From positions 1,860,001 to 1,924,000 of the forward strand of contig NZ_JBHTIT010000001.1 in the NCBI RefSeq assembly GCF_042677145.1: 64,000 bases of DNA, in the 5' to 3' direction. Position 1 is the stretch's first letter. Each line of letters begins with the position of its first letter. This DNA comes from Perlucidibaca wandonensis. GTDB taxonomy: Bacteria; Pseudomonadota; Gammaproteobacteria; Pseudomonadales; Moraxellaceae. A program made the position numbers and the translations under genes. Shown piece after piece: positions 8,816 through 16,647 of this stretch. The notes under the pieces were generated by a model. That model ran no database searches. It saw nothing but the letters and a program-made list of their open reading frames with translations, and was not told where the DNA came from.

Positions 8816-10024
8816 TTAATCTCGGTCAAACCAAGTGCCGGGCACTGGGAATTGTTGGCAAAAACGCACAACAGCCGCACCAATCGCCTGCGCCACATCA
8901 CGCTGATAGCTCGCACTAATTAGGCGATCTTCTTCATCAGCATTAGAAATAAACCCAGTCTCAACCAAAAGCGAGACCATGCCGGGCTCTTTTAATACCG
9001 CAAAGCCAGCTTGCTCGACACGCTTGCTATGCAGTCGATTCACAACATTAGGCAGCGACTGCAAAATCAGCTTACCCATTTCTAGGCTGTGCTTAAGCGT
9101 TCCTTCCACCATCATGCCGGCGAGCATATCGGTTAAATCATCATTCTCAGCAACCACACCACCGATCAAATCAGACTTGTTTTCTTGTTCAGCGAGCTGT
9201 TGCGCAAAGCGCGAGGTCGCACCTTTGGCACCCTGCAATGACAGGGCAAAAACCGAGGCGCCATTTGCAGAGCGGTTAGCTGCGGAGTCGGCATGCACCG
9301 AAATAAAAATATCGGCCTTATGTTCATATCGCGCAATTTTCCGCCGCTGCTGTAGCGGAATAAAGAAGTCGCTGTCGCGAGTTAGTCGAGCCGTAATGCC
9401 TTTTTGCTTGCCCAAATAATCGGCCAATGACCGGGCAATGGCTAAAGTTACGTGCTTTTCATAGGTGCCACGACGACCAATAGCGCCGGGATCCTGACCC
9501 CCATGTCCAGCGTCGATGCTGACAATAATGTCTCGGCCATTTTTCTTGCCCGCAAACAAACCACCAAACACGGAGGTTGGCTCAGGCTTGACGATAGGCG
9601 CTGGCGATGCCGCTGCTGTGGCTATTTTCCCCGAAGCCACCACGCCTAAATCTATGACTAGGCGATACATACCTTGGGCATTCACTGGCAGCATGAAAAT
9701 GGCGGCCTCAGCCTCTTCGTTCAACTCAACAATGAGCTTACTACGACTGCCACTACCATCGAGCGACATGCGTTGCACCGGGCCAACCTGCGAAGGAAAG
9801 TCCCGTGCCGAAAGTCGCGTTGTCGTATTTGGCACAGTAACGACTAAACGCCCAGGCGAAGTTTCTTCGCTAACGCGAAATTCGGTATTGCTGGAAAACT
9901 CAACCACCAAACGCGTTTTGCCCTCATAGTTGCCAGTGCGTGCACCGACTAGCTCTGCCGCCTGCGCTCCTAGCGCCATGACACAACACATCAGCAACAA
10001 CAGTTGCTGTATCCATTTATTCAT
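8816..10024 (-). CDS. amiB: N-acetylmuramoyl-L-alanine amidase (AmiB/AmiC type)
   Basis: This periplasmic amidase cleaves the bond between MurNAc and L-alanine to separate daughter-cell walls. Residues 1-22 form a signal peptide (QLLLLMCCVMALGAQA). Next come an AMIN domain (about 25-130), a linker and a zinc Amidase_3 domain starting at IIVSIDAGHGGQDPGAIG, with later zinc and catalytic motifs (VHADSAANRS, LVETGFISNADEE). It ends at residue 402 without a LysM repeat, so it is shorter than E. coli AmiB. It overlaps tsaE by 4 bases. Confidence 0.94.
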   Translation of the reverse strand: MNKWIQQLLLLMCCVMALGAQAAELVGARTGNYEGKTRLVVEFSSNTEFRVSEETSPGRLVVTVPNTTTRLSARDFPSQVGPVQRMSLDGSGSRSKLIVELNEEAEAAIFMLPVNAQGMYRLVIDLGVVASGKIATAAASPAPIVKPEPTSVFGGLFAGKKNGRDIIVSIDAGHGGQDPGAIGRRGTYEKHVTLAIARSLADYLGKQKGITARLTRDSDFFIPLQQRRKIARYEHKADIFISVHADSAANRSANGASVFALSLQGAKGATSRFAQQLAEQENKSDLIGGVVAENDDLTDMLAGMMVEGTLKHSLEMGKLILQSLPNVVNRLHSKRVEQAGFAVLKEPGMVSLLVETGFISNADEEDRLISASYQRDVAQAIGAAVVRFCQQFPVPGTWFDRD

Positions 10025-10536
10025 ACCAGTCTCGCTAATAGTTGCTCGCCACGCAGCGTATGCGCCGTGATGGTGGCTACGCGCCCGTCAGCCAACTCGT
10101 GGCTCACCGGCGCTAAAGAAATGTCCCAATCTGGCGTTGGCAGCAAGGGCTCGCCTTGCGACGGCCACTCCACCAAGCTCAGCTGATCAGATGAAAAATA
10201 GTCACGAAAGCCAATCAGCTCTAACTCTTCCGGATCGATCAACCGATATAAATCGAAATGATTCACCGTATTGCCGTTTAAAACGTAGGGCTCAACCAAG
10301 GTGTAGGTTGGACTTTTAACTGCGCCCTGATGCCCCAATGTCTGCAATAAGCCTCGCACCAATGTGGTTTTGCCAGCACCTAAGTCGCCTTGCAAATACA
10401 CCGTCGCGCCGCAGACATCGGTCGCAAAACACGCGCGCGCAATGTCTCCGCCCAGCTGCTCGGTAGCTGATGCATCGGGCAGCGCCCGCTGATAGCGAGT
10501 TAATGTAGCTACTGTAGGGGCTAAACGGCTGGTCAT
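10021..10536 (-). CDS. tsaE: tRNA threonylcarbamoyladenosine biosynthesis ATPase TsaE
   Basis: TsaE is the ATPase that drives the TsaBDE complex making t6A37 in ANN-reading tRNAs. The 171-residue protein has GDLGAGKT (Walker A, about residues 49-56), SPTYTLVEPY and FDLYRL, all family signatures. The gene is the first of the tsaE-amiB-mutL-miaA-hfq run and lies back to back with queG (43 bases between starts). The nnrE gene that often accompanies tsaE is not here. Confidence 0.95.
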   Translation of the reverse strand: MTSRLAPTVATLTRYQRALPDASATEQLGGDIARACFATDVCGATVYLQGDLGAGKTTLVRGLLQTLGHQGAVKSPTYTLVEPYVLNGNTVNHFDLYRLIDPEELELIGFRDYFSSDQLSLVEWPSQGEPLLPTPDWDISLAPVSHELADGRVATITAHTLRGEQLLARLV

Positions 10537-10579
10537 AGCAATGGCTTACAGATGGTGACTAACTGCTAAGGATGTCAGA

Positions 10580-11704
10580 ATGTGCGCCATGACGCGAATC
10601 CCTTTACATGAAAACGCGAGTTTATCGCGCAATGAGCTGCTGACCCTAAAAGCCGATATTGCGCTCTGGGCGCGCGAGCTTGGCTTTCAGCAAATGGGCG
10701 TCAGCGACATTGATTTAGGTGAGCATCCGCAGCATTTGGCGGATTGGCTAGAGCAAGGCTACGAGGCCGGGATGGCATGGATGCACGAGCCAAAACGTGT
10801 GGCGCCAGCAGATTTGGTGCCGAACACGCAGCGCATCATCAGCCTGCGCATGGACTACCTGCCTGCCGAACCACGCATTCACGAAATTTTGGGCGATGCC
10901 GACCGTGCCTATATTGCACGCTATGCGCTGGGCCGCGACTATCACAAGCTCATCCGCAAACGCGTGCAAAAGCTAGCCGACCGCATGGCTGAGGCGATTG
11001 GGCCATTTGGCTATCGCGCCTTTGTCGACTCCGCACCCGTGCTAGAAAAAGCCATTGCCGCGCAAGCTGGCCTCGGCTGGGCCGGCAAGCACACGGTGAT
11101 CATCAATCGCCAAGCGGGCTCATATTTTTTCTTGGCCGAACTCTTTACCGACTTACCGCTGCCCGTTGACGAACCAGTAAGCAGCCATTGCGGCACCTGC
11201 TCGGCCTGCATTGATATTTGCCCGACGCAGGCGATTATTGCGCCTTATGTGCTCGATGCCGGCAAATGCATTAGCTATTTGACCATTGAGTATCGCGGCG
11301 TGATTGCTGAGCCACTGCGCCGAGCCATCGGCAATCGTATTTTCGGCTGTGATGACTGCCAGCTCGTGTGCCCATGGAATCGCTACGCGCAGGCCAGCCA
11401 AGAGCCAGCTTTTACGCCGCGCCATGACTTCGATGGCCCGCCGCTGCTGGACCTATGGGCTTGGGATGAAATTACTTGGCTGAGCAAAACTGAAGGAATG
11501 CCATTACGCCGCATGAGCTACGCGAGCTGGCTGCGCAATCTATCGATGGCATTAGGCAATGCGCCCGCCAGCGCCGACATCGTGCAGGCACTGGCGATGC
11601 GCCGCGATGAGCTGAGCGCCAGCGGCATGCTCAATGATGTGCTCACTGAACATATCGACTGGGCCATTAACGAGCAGACGCTAAAGCTTCACGCAGCGCA
11701 GTAG
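10580..11704 (+). CDS. queG: Epoxyqueuosine reductase
   Basis: QueG reduces epoxyqueuosine to queuosine in the wobble position of GUN-anticodon tRNAs, using cobalamin and two [4Fe-4S] clusters. The clusters are visible as CGTCSACIDICPTQA and CDDCQLVCPWN; upstream is the DUF1730-type catalytic domain (GYEAGMAWMHEP, YALGRDYHKLIRKR). The start ATG has AAGGA 7 bases upstream; a second ATG three codons on (MTRIPL) is possible. The gene faces orn tail to tail with only 4 bases between stops. Confidence 0.95.
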   Translation: MCAMTRIPLHENASLSRNELLTLKADIALWARELGFQQMGVSDIDLGEHPQHLADWLEQGYEAGMAWMHEPKRVAPADLVPNTQRIISLRMDYLPAEPRIHEILGDADRAYIARYALGRDYHKLIRKRVQKLADRMAEAIGPFGYRAFVDSAPVLEKAIAAQAGLGWAGKHTVIINRQAGSYFFLAELFTDLPLPVDEPVSSHCGTCSACIDICPTQAIIAPYVLDAGKCISYLTIEYRGVIAEPLRRAIGNRIFGCDDCQLVCPWNRYAQASQEPAFTPRHDFDGPPLLDLWAWDEITWLSKTEGMPLRRMSYASWLRNLSMALGNAPASADIVQALAMRRDELSASGMLNDVLTEHIDWAINEQTLKLHAAQ

Positions 11705-11708
11705 CAAC

Positions 11709-12275
11709 TTAGTTATCGCTAAAGCCTGGCAACTTAAAGAAGTACTGGCGGTAATAGCGCAACTCTTCGATTGAGTCCTTCACGTCATCCAAGGCCAAAT
11801 GCGAACTTTGCTTAGTGAAGCGCTGCAATAAATCGGGATACCAACGACGTGCTAGCTCCTTTACCGTGCTCACATCGAGGTTGCGGTAATGAAAAAAGGC
11901 TTCGAGTTTGGGCATAGTGCGGTATAAGAAGCGGCGATCTTGGCAAATTGAGTTGCCGCAAATTGGCGATTTTTTCGGATCAACGAAGCGACTCAAAAAC
12001 TCCAGCGTTTGCGCTTCGGCATCGGCCTCGGTCAATGTGCTGCGGCGCACGCGCTCGATTAAACCAGATTGGCCATGCTGACGTGTATTCCACTCATCCA
12101 TGGCGTTAAGCACGATGTCTTTTTGGTGGATGGCCAACACAGGGCCTTCCGCCAACACGTTCAAATGTGCATCGGTCACGATCGTGGCCATTTCGATAAT
12201 GCGATCGGTATCGGGGTTTAGGCCCGTCATTTCGAGATCGATCCAAACTAAATTTCCGACCTTATTATGATTCAT
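11709..12275 (-). CDS. orn: Oligoribonuclease
   Basis: Orn degrades 2-5 nt RNAs, including the pGpG left from cyclic-di-GMP breakdown, to mononucleotides. It is a DEDDh exonuclease: WIDLEMTG holds the first Asp-Glu pair and HLALDDVKDSIEELRYYR the later His and Asp. I start at the ATG at 12275 (MNHNKVGNLVWIDLEMTGL) because AGGAG stands 5 bases upstream; a GTG two codons earlier would overlap that site. The 188-residue length is normal. rsgA is divergent, the common rsgA/orn pair. Confidence 0.96.
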   Translation of the reverse strand: MNHNKVGNLVWIDLEMTGLNPDTDRIIEMATIVTDAHLNVLAEGPVLAIHQKDIVLNAMDEWNTRQHGQSGLIERVRRSTLTEADAEAQTLEFLSRFVDPKKSPICGNSICQDRRFLYRTMPKLEAFFHYRNLDVSTVKELARRWYPDLLQRFTKQSSHLALDDVKDSIEELRYYRQYFFKLPGFSDN

Positions 12276-12362
12276 GAACACTCCTAGTTGCCGTCAGTGG
12301 CACAATGCCCGCAGCATAGCAGAGCGCAACACCATTGCAGTCACCCAACAACGAGATAGGCC

Positions 12363-13385
12363 ATGAGCCAACGCCGCATTAGTCGCCAACAAAGTTTTCG
12401 TATCGATCGCATTCAGGCTGAACGCATTGCGCGCGCCGCCAAACGTGAAGCCAAAGCCGAAGCATTGCTCGATGGTGGCGCCCTCGGCGTCGAGCAACGC
12501 GGCCGCATCATCGCGCATTATGGTGTGCAGCTTGCCGTTGAAGCGCTCGATGGCGAGCTCATTGGACAGCGCTTTCGCTGCCATCGGCGCGCCAATCTAG
12601 AAGCCTTAGTTACCGGCGATGAAGTCATTTGGCAGCCCGCTACTGAGGTCGCTACTGGCGTTATTACGGCGATACTGCCGCGCCGATCTGTGCTGGTACG
12701 CCCTGACCCATACAATAAGCTCAAGCCTGTTGCGGCAAATATCGATCTGATTTTACTGATCATTGCGCCCGAGCCAACGCCATCAGCTGAACTCATCGAC
12801 CGCTATTTAATCGCCTGCGAAGCCACCGACATTCGGCCAATACTCGTGCTCAATAAGGCCGACTTACTGACTGAAAAAAATCATGATGAGTTAACTGAGT
12901 TGCTCGCCAGCTTTGCCGCACTCGGCTATGAAACCCGCACGCTTTCAGCACATGGTGACACCGGCGACCTAGAAGCTTTGGTGGCGCAACACACTGTGGT
13001 GTTTGTCGGCCAATCCGGCGTCGGCAAGTCATCGCTCATTAACACCTTACTGCCCGATGTCGCGCAAAAAGTGAAAGAGGTGTCTACCGGCTCCAAGCTC
13101 GGCCAGCACACCACGACAACAGCTTGTTGGTTTGATATTCCCACCGGTGGCGCACTCATCGACTCGCCGGGCATTCGTGAATTTGGCGTTTGGCATATGA
13201 ATAAAGAAGAGCTGCTCGCCGGCTTTATCGAGTTTCAACCTTTTGCTGGCCAATGCCGATTCCGCAATTGCGCTCACGCCAGCGAGCCTGGCTGCTCGTT
13301 CCATCAAGCGGTTCTAGATGGCCATATTCAACCCCGCCGCTTCGCTAGCTTTCAGAAGCTGGTCAACGACATCGGCACACGATAA
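12363..13385 (+). CDS. rsgA: Small ribosomal subunit biogenesis GTPase RsgA
   Basis: RsgA is a GTPase that checks the 30S decoding site late in assembly and releases RbfA. The order of motifs is circularly permuted as in the family: NKADLL (G4) comes before GQSGVGKSSLIN (G1) and DSPGIREFG (G3). The C-terminal zinc knuckle is CRFRNCAHASEPGCSF. An N-terminal OB fold carries the lysine/arginine-rich leader (RISRQQSFRIDRIQAERIARA). Its 340 residues match the usual size. Confidence 0.95.
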   Translation: MSQRRISRQQSFRIDRIQAERIARAAKREAKAEALLDGGALGVEQRGRIIAHYGVQLAVEALDGELIGQRFRCHRRANLEALVTGDEVIWQPATEVATGVITAILPRRSVLVRPDPYNKLKPVAANIDLILLIIAPEPTPSAELIDRYLIACEATDIRPILVLNKADLLTEKNHDELTELLASFAALGYETRTLSAHGDTGDLEALVAQHTVVFVGQSGVGKSSLINTLLPDVAQKVKEVSTGSKLGQHTTTTACWFDIPTGGALIDSPGIREFGVWHMNKEELLAGFIEFQPFAGQCRFRNCAHASEPGCSFHQAVLDGHIQPRRFASFQKLVNDIGTR

Positions 13386-13489
13386 CGACGTACTAAGCGC
13401 GATATGGCCGCGAGATAATCAGCTTGCGCTAGAGCCTAAGCGGCTGCATGCGTATACTGCCTGACTTTCTCGCCACACTGAGTCACATC

Positions 13490-13900
13490 ATGGATCGCGC
13501 TATTGAATTTGTAACCAACCACCACATGCTGGTGGCTACGTTTATCGCCCTGCTAGCGGCGTTTGTTTTCACGGAAATCCAGCGCGGTGGCCGCCGCATT
13601 TCGCCCGCCGACCTAACTCGCTTGGTCAACACTCAGGAAGCGCGCGTCATTGATTTGCGTAATACACCAGAGTTTCGCGAAGGCCATATTACCGGCAGCG
13701 AAAATATGCCGTTTAGCCAAGTTGCTGAAAAAGCAGCCGCACTGGCAGCCGCTGGCAAACCGATTATTTTTGTTTGCGCCATGGGCCAAACTGCTGGCAA
13801 CGCCGCTCGCAGCGTGAAACAAGCCGGCATGAAAGAAGTGCATATTTTAAGCGGTGGCATTTCCACTTGGCGCCAACAAGGCCTACCGCTGGTACGCTGA
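13490..13900 (+). CDS. Membrane-anchored rhodanese-like protein
   Basis: The protein has one N-terminal membrane helix (HHMLVATFIALLAAFVFTEI) and a single rhodanese domain with active-site loop CAMGQTAG (CX4-type loop) that can carry a persulfide. I use the ATG at 13490, which gives the MDRAIEFVTNHHMLV start seen in relatives; an in-frame ATG at 13448 adds 14 less likely residues. Homologues regularly precede grxC and secB in Gammaproteobacteria, as here. The substrate is unknown; a role in sulfur transfer is an inference from the domain. Confidence 0.88.
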   Translation: MDRAIEFVTNHHMLVATFIALLAAFVFTEIQRGGRRISPADLTRLVNTQEARVIDLRNTPEFREGHITGSENMPFSQVAEKAAALAAAGKPIIFVCAMGQTAGNAARSVKQAGMKEVHILSGGISTWRQQGLPLVR

Positions 13901-13936
13901 GTCGCCACTTATTTCCACGAATAGCAGGAGAGCCTC

Positions 13937-14191
13937 ATGGCCAAAGTAATCCTTTACACCACCCGCACCTGCCCTTTCTGCGTGCGCGCCAAACAGCTGC
14001 TGGGCAATAAATCCGTAGCTTTTGAAGATATCGATGTCGGCAATGCACCTGAACAGCGCGCAGAGCTGACAGCTCGCACCGGCAGCCGCACCGTGCCACA
14101 AATATTCATCAACGACGCCTTTATTGGCGGCTGCGATGAGCTGTTTGCGCTAGAACGTAGCGGCGAGCTTGATCGCCTTTTACAGGCTTAA
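13937..14191 (+). CDS. grxC: Glutaredoxin 3
   Basis: A cytosolic glutaredoxin of 84 residues that reduces disulfides with glutathione. It has the CPFC active site at residues 13-16, the cis-proline loop SRTVPQIFI and the GGCDEL glutathione-binding end. AGGAG lies upstream of the start at good distance. It stands between the rhodanese and secB, 36 and 44 bases away respectively, probably one operon. Confidence 0.95.
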   Translation: MAKVILYTTRTCPFCVRAKQLLGNKSVAFEDIDVGNAPEQRAELTARTGSRTVPQIFINDAFIGGCDELFALERSGELDRLLQA

Positions 14192-14235
14192 CCCATTCCG
14201 CTTTAATCAGCCCACACCATAATAAGAGAGTCAAA

Positions 14236-14706
14236 ATGGCCGACACCCAACCGCAATTTGCCCTGCAACGCATCTACCTGAAAGATACTTCGTTTGAAGT
14301 TCCCGGCGCACCAAAAGTTTTCCTGCAAACCTGGAACCCTGAAGTCAATATCGACTTGGCCACGGCGCATCAGCCTCTCGAAGACGGCAAGCACTACGAA
14401 GTGCAATTGGCCATCACCGTGACGGCAAAAAACGAAGGCAGCACGGCATTTTTAGTGGAAGTGAAGCAGGCTGGCATCTTCCAAATCGAAGGTGTGGATG
14501 AAGCGGAACTAGGCCCATTGCTTGGCGCTTACTGCCCGAACCTATTGTTCCCATTTGCTCGTGAAGCCATTTCTGACCTAGTCGGCAAAGGCAGCTTCCC
14601 ACAACTACTCTTGCAGCCAGTTAACTTCGACGCTCTCTACGCCGATAGCCTGCGCCGCAAAAACGAAGCCGGCGCTGAAGCCGCAGACACTACTCGCCCG
14701 CAGTAA
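14236..14706 (+). CDS. secB: Protein-export chaperone SecB
   Basis: SecB is a tetrameric cytosolic chaperone that keeps secretory preproteins unfolded and hands them to SecA. The 156-residue sequence includes the conserved FALQRIYLKDTSFE, QTWNPEVNIDL and the C-terminal half LLFPFAREAISDLVGKGSFPQLLLQPVNFDALY, which leaves no doubt. It ends in a tail-to-tail overlap of 17 bases with trmL. Confidence 0.97.
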   Translation: MADTQPQFALQRIYLKDTSFEVPGAPKVFLQTWNPEVNIDLATAHQPLEDGKHYEVQLAITVTAKNEGSTAFLVEVKQAGIFQIEGVDEAELGPLLGAYCPNLLFPFAREAISDLVGKGSFPQLLLQPVNFDALYADSLRRKNEAGAEAADTTRPQ

Positions 14707-15154
14707 ATCCTTGCTGGCGCCAGGCCTCATAGACCATTACCGCCACGCTATTGGATAGATTCAAACTGCGACTGTCTGCCAACATGGGCAGCCGCAGTTT
14801 GTTTTCCGGCGCAAAAGTAGCTAACAGCTCAGCGGGCAAGCCGCGAGTTTCTGGGCCGAACACTAAAACATCACCCTCACTGAGCACGGCAGAAAAGGCT
14901 GACTGCGAACCCTTTGTGGTTACCGCGCGCCAGCGTTTATCAGCCAAATAATCTCGGGCCGCCTGCCAGTTCGCGTGCACTTTAAGCTTCGCCCATTCGT
15001 GATAATCCAAACCAGCTCGCTTCAGCTTGCTGTCATTGAGCTCAAAGCCTAAAGGCTCAATAAGGTGCAGTCGGGCGCCAGTATTGGCACACAAACGAAT
15101 GATATTGCCGGTGTTGCCGGGGATTTCAGGCTCATAGAGCACGATGTCGATCAT
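14690..15154 (-). CDS. trmL: tRNA (cytidine/uridine-2'-O-)-methyltransferase TrmL
   Basis: TrmL methylates the 2'-OH of the wobble base 34 in tRNA-Leu isoacceptors. It is a SPOUT enzyme with the trefoil-knot motifs EPEIPGNTGNIIRLCANTG, VFGPETRGLP and RLPMLADSRSLNLSNSVAVMVYE. The ATG at 15154 (MIDIVLYEPEIP) matches family N-termini best; in-frame ATGs at 15160 and 15190 exist but add unlike residues. Length from this start is 154, normal. Confidence 0.94.
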   Translation of the reverse strand: MIDIVLYEPEIPGNTGNIIRLCANTGARLHLIEPLGFELNDSKLKRAGLDYHEWAKLKVHANWQAARDYLADKRWRAVTTKGSQSAFSAVLSEGDVLVFGPETRGLPAELLATFAPENKLRLPMLADSRSLNLSNSVAVMVYEAWRQQGFTAGE

Positions 15155-15273
15155 GAACATATCCAAAAAGTCTATTGCTAGATTGAGCACTAAGTCGTCA
15201 ACCGCAACGAGCTAACGGCGTTTCTGTATCTCAGATGGCGAAAATGCCACCACGCAGGAGTGAAGAGCCGATT

Positions 15274-15906
15274 ATGCATCTTGTCGCCGACGCCGGTCTC
15301 GCCTATCGTGTGCCCAAAGCGCCACCGGTAAAATTAGTCATGCCAGCACGTCCAGTCCCACAATCGATCGATGCGTTTTTGCATAGCATCAGCCGACGGG
15401 CAAGATTAACCGCCGAGCTCGCCACCCGCGATCCCGACGCTGCACAAGATATTGTACAAGAAGCCATGCTCACTCTCGTGGCGAAATACGGCAACCATGA
15501 CCCCAGTAGCTGGGGACCATTGTTTCACCGCATTTTGCACAGCCGCATGATGGATCACTTTCGCCGCGAAACTCGTAAGCGCAAATGGTTCACTTGGCTT
15601 GAGCCATTAGACGACGCTGGCGAAGAAGATCCGTGGCAGAACATTCCTGACCGCGTCGATAATAATCCGGTCACGCTATTGCAGCAGGCCGATAATATGG
15701 ATGCCGTTTTAGCGGCAGTGGGCGAATTGCCCCTTAGACAGCAGCAAGCCTTCTTGCTGCGAGCCTGGGAAGGCTATGACACCGCTCAGACAGCCGAGGC
15801 AATGGGCTGTGCTGAGGGTAGCGTGAAAACGCATTACTTCAGGGCTTTAAACAAAATTCGCGCCAAGCTAGACGGCATTGGCACGACAGCGGAGGACATG
15901 ACATGA
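15274..15906 (+). CDS. ECF-type RNA polymerase sigma factor
   Basis: A sigma-70 family factor with region 2 (LATRDPDAAQDIVQEAMLTLVAKYG, RRETRKRKWF) and region 4 (LPLRQQQAFLLRAWEGYDTAQTAEAMGCAEGSVKTHYFRALNKIRAKL, with the helix-turn-helix). It lacks region 3, as in ECF factors. I prefer the ATG at 15274 preceded by GAAGAG; an ATG at 15235 would add 13 residues but has no clear ribosome site. It overlaps the next gene by four bases (ATGA). The two downstream genes look like its membrane-linked control and output partners (inference). Confidence 0.88.
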   Translation: MHLVADAGLAYRVPKAPPVKLVMPARPVPQSIDAFLHSISRRARLTAELATRDPDAAQDIVQEAMLTLVAKYGNHDPSSWGPLFHRILHSRMMDHFRRETRKRKWFTWLEPLDDAGEEDPWQNIPDRVDNNPVTLLQQADNMDAVLAAVGELPLRQQQAFLLRAWEGYDTAQTAEAMGCAEGSVKTHYFRALNKIRAKLDGIGTTAEDMT

Positions 15907-16256
15907 ACAAGACACCAGAGCTTTCCTTTGAGGATGCCCGCTTCGCCAAACGCTTGGCCGACACACTCGATCGCTCCATTAGCGAGCCAGACCCTTTGTG
16001 GGATGCACGCGTGGCGCAAATTGTGGCGCAAGCACAGCGCCAGCAAAAGCGCACGCATCGCTGGCAATGGTCAGGCGGTTTAGCTTTAGCCGCTAGCGTG
16101 GCCTTTATGGTCGTGCTGCCTGGCGACTGGCTGCTCAAAACCAGCGGCACCGAAACCACGCAAGCACGCCCAGCAAGCAGCTCGGTAGATGGTCAAATGC
16201 TGGAAGAGATCGACTGGCTGATGTCGATGGAGGACACATCTCGTGGTCAACGCTAA
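15903..16256 (+). CDS. Small single-pass membrane protein, DUF3619-like (possible anti-sigma factor)
   Basis: The 117-residue protein has a soluble N-terminal part (DARFAKRLADTLDRSI) and one membrane helix at about residues 56-72 (GGLALAASVAFMVVLPG), then a short periplasmic tail with ML EEIDWLM-like acidic residues. Size, topology and 4-base overlap with the sigma gene fit an anti-sigma factor. The resemblance to the DUF3619 family, often found in this position, is from memory. No HxxxCxxC zinc anti-sigma motif is present. Confidence 0.75.
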   Translation: MNKTPELSFEDARFAKRLADTLDRSISEPDPLWDARVAQIVAQAQRQQKRTHRWQWSGGLALAASVAFMVVLPGDWLLKTSGTETTQARPASSSVDGQMLEEIDWLMSMEDTSRGQR

Positions 16257-16647
16257 ACTGAGCGCGCCACGAATGCGACGAGCGGCCACTCGGCTAATGC
16301 TGATTGGCGTGCTCTCGGTACCAACATTGGCATGGGCCGAGACTCTGCCTTGGGCATCATTGAGCCAAGAGCAACAAGCAACGCTAGCCGACTTCCAGCC
16401 TCGCTGGGATGAGATTAGCGATGCTCGTCGCAGCCAGTTAGTTGAACGCGCGCAGCGCTGGAGCAACTTGCCAGATGAGCGTCGCCAAGCCATCTTGACG
16501 CGCTGGAATGAGATCAAGTCATTGTCGCCAGAAGCTCGCGATGCACTGCGCCAGCGTTGGAATTCGATGTCGCCGGATGAGCGCCGTCAGGCTCTTGGTG
16601 CACCGCACACAAGCGATGGCACCATGCCGGCCTCTATTTCCAACTAG
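16243..16647 (+). CDS. Periplasmic DUF3106-like protein
   Basis: It begins with a signal peptide (RRAATRLMLIGVLSVPTLAWA) and then consists of Trp/Arg-rich helical repeats: LSQEQQATLADFQPRWDEI, LPDERRQAILTRWNEI, LSPEARDALRQRWNSM, MSPDERRQAL. This repeat pattern is that of DUF3106 and resembles Spy/CpxP-like helical proteins. It starts with GTG 9 bases after GGAGG and overlaps the preceding stop by 14 bases. Function is not known; linkage to an ECF sigma factor suggests an envelope-stress role (inference). Confidence 0.78.
   Translation: MVNAKLSAPRMRRAATRLMLIGVLSVPTLAWAETLPWASLSQEQQATLADFQPRWDEISDARRSQLVERAQRWSNLPDERRQAILTRWNEIKSLSPEARDALRQRWNSMSPDERRQALGAPHTSDGTMPASISN

Noticed and set aside
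8979..9419. Plus-strand 146-codon frame inside amiB
   Set aside because: Antisense shadow of the amidase domain; no start signal.
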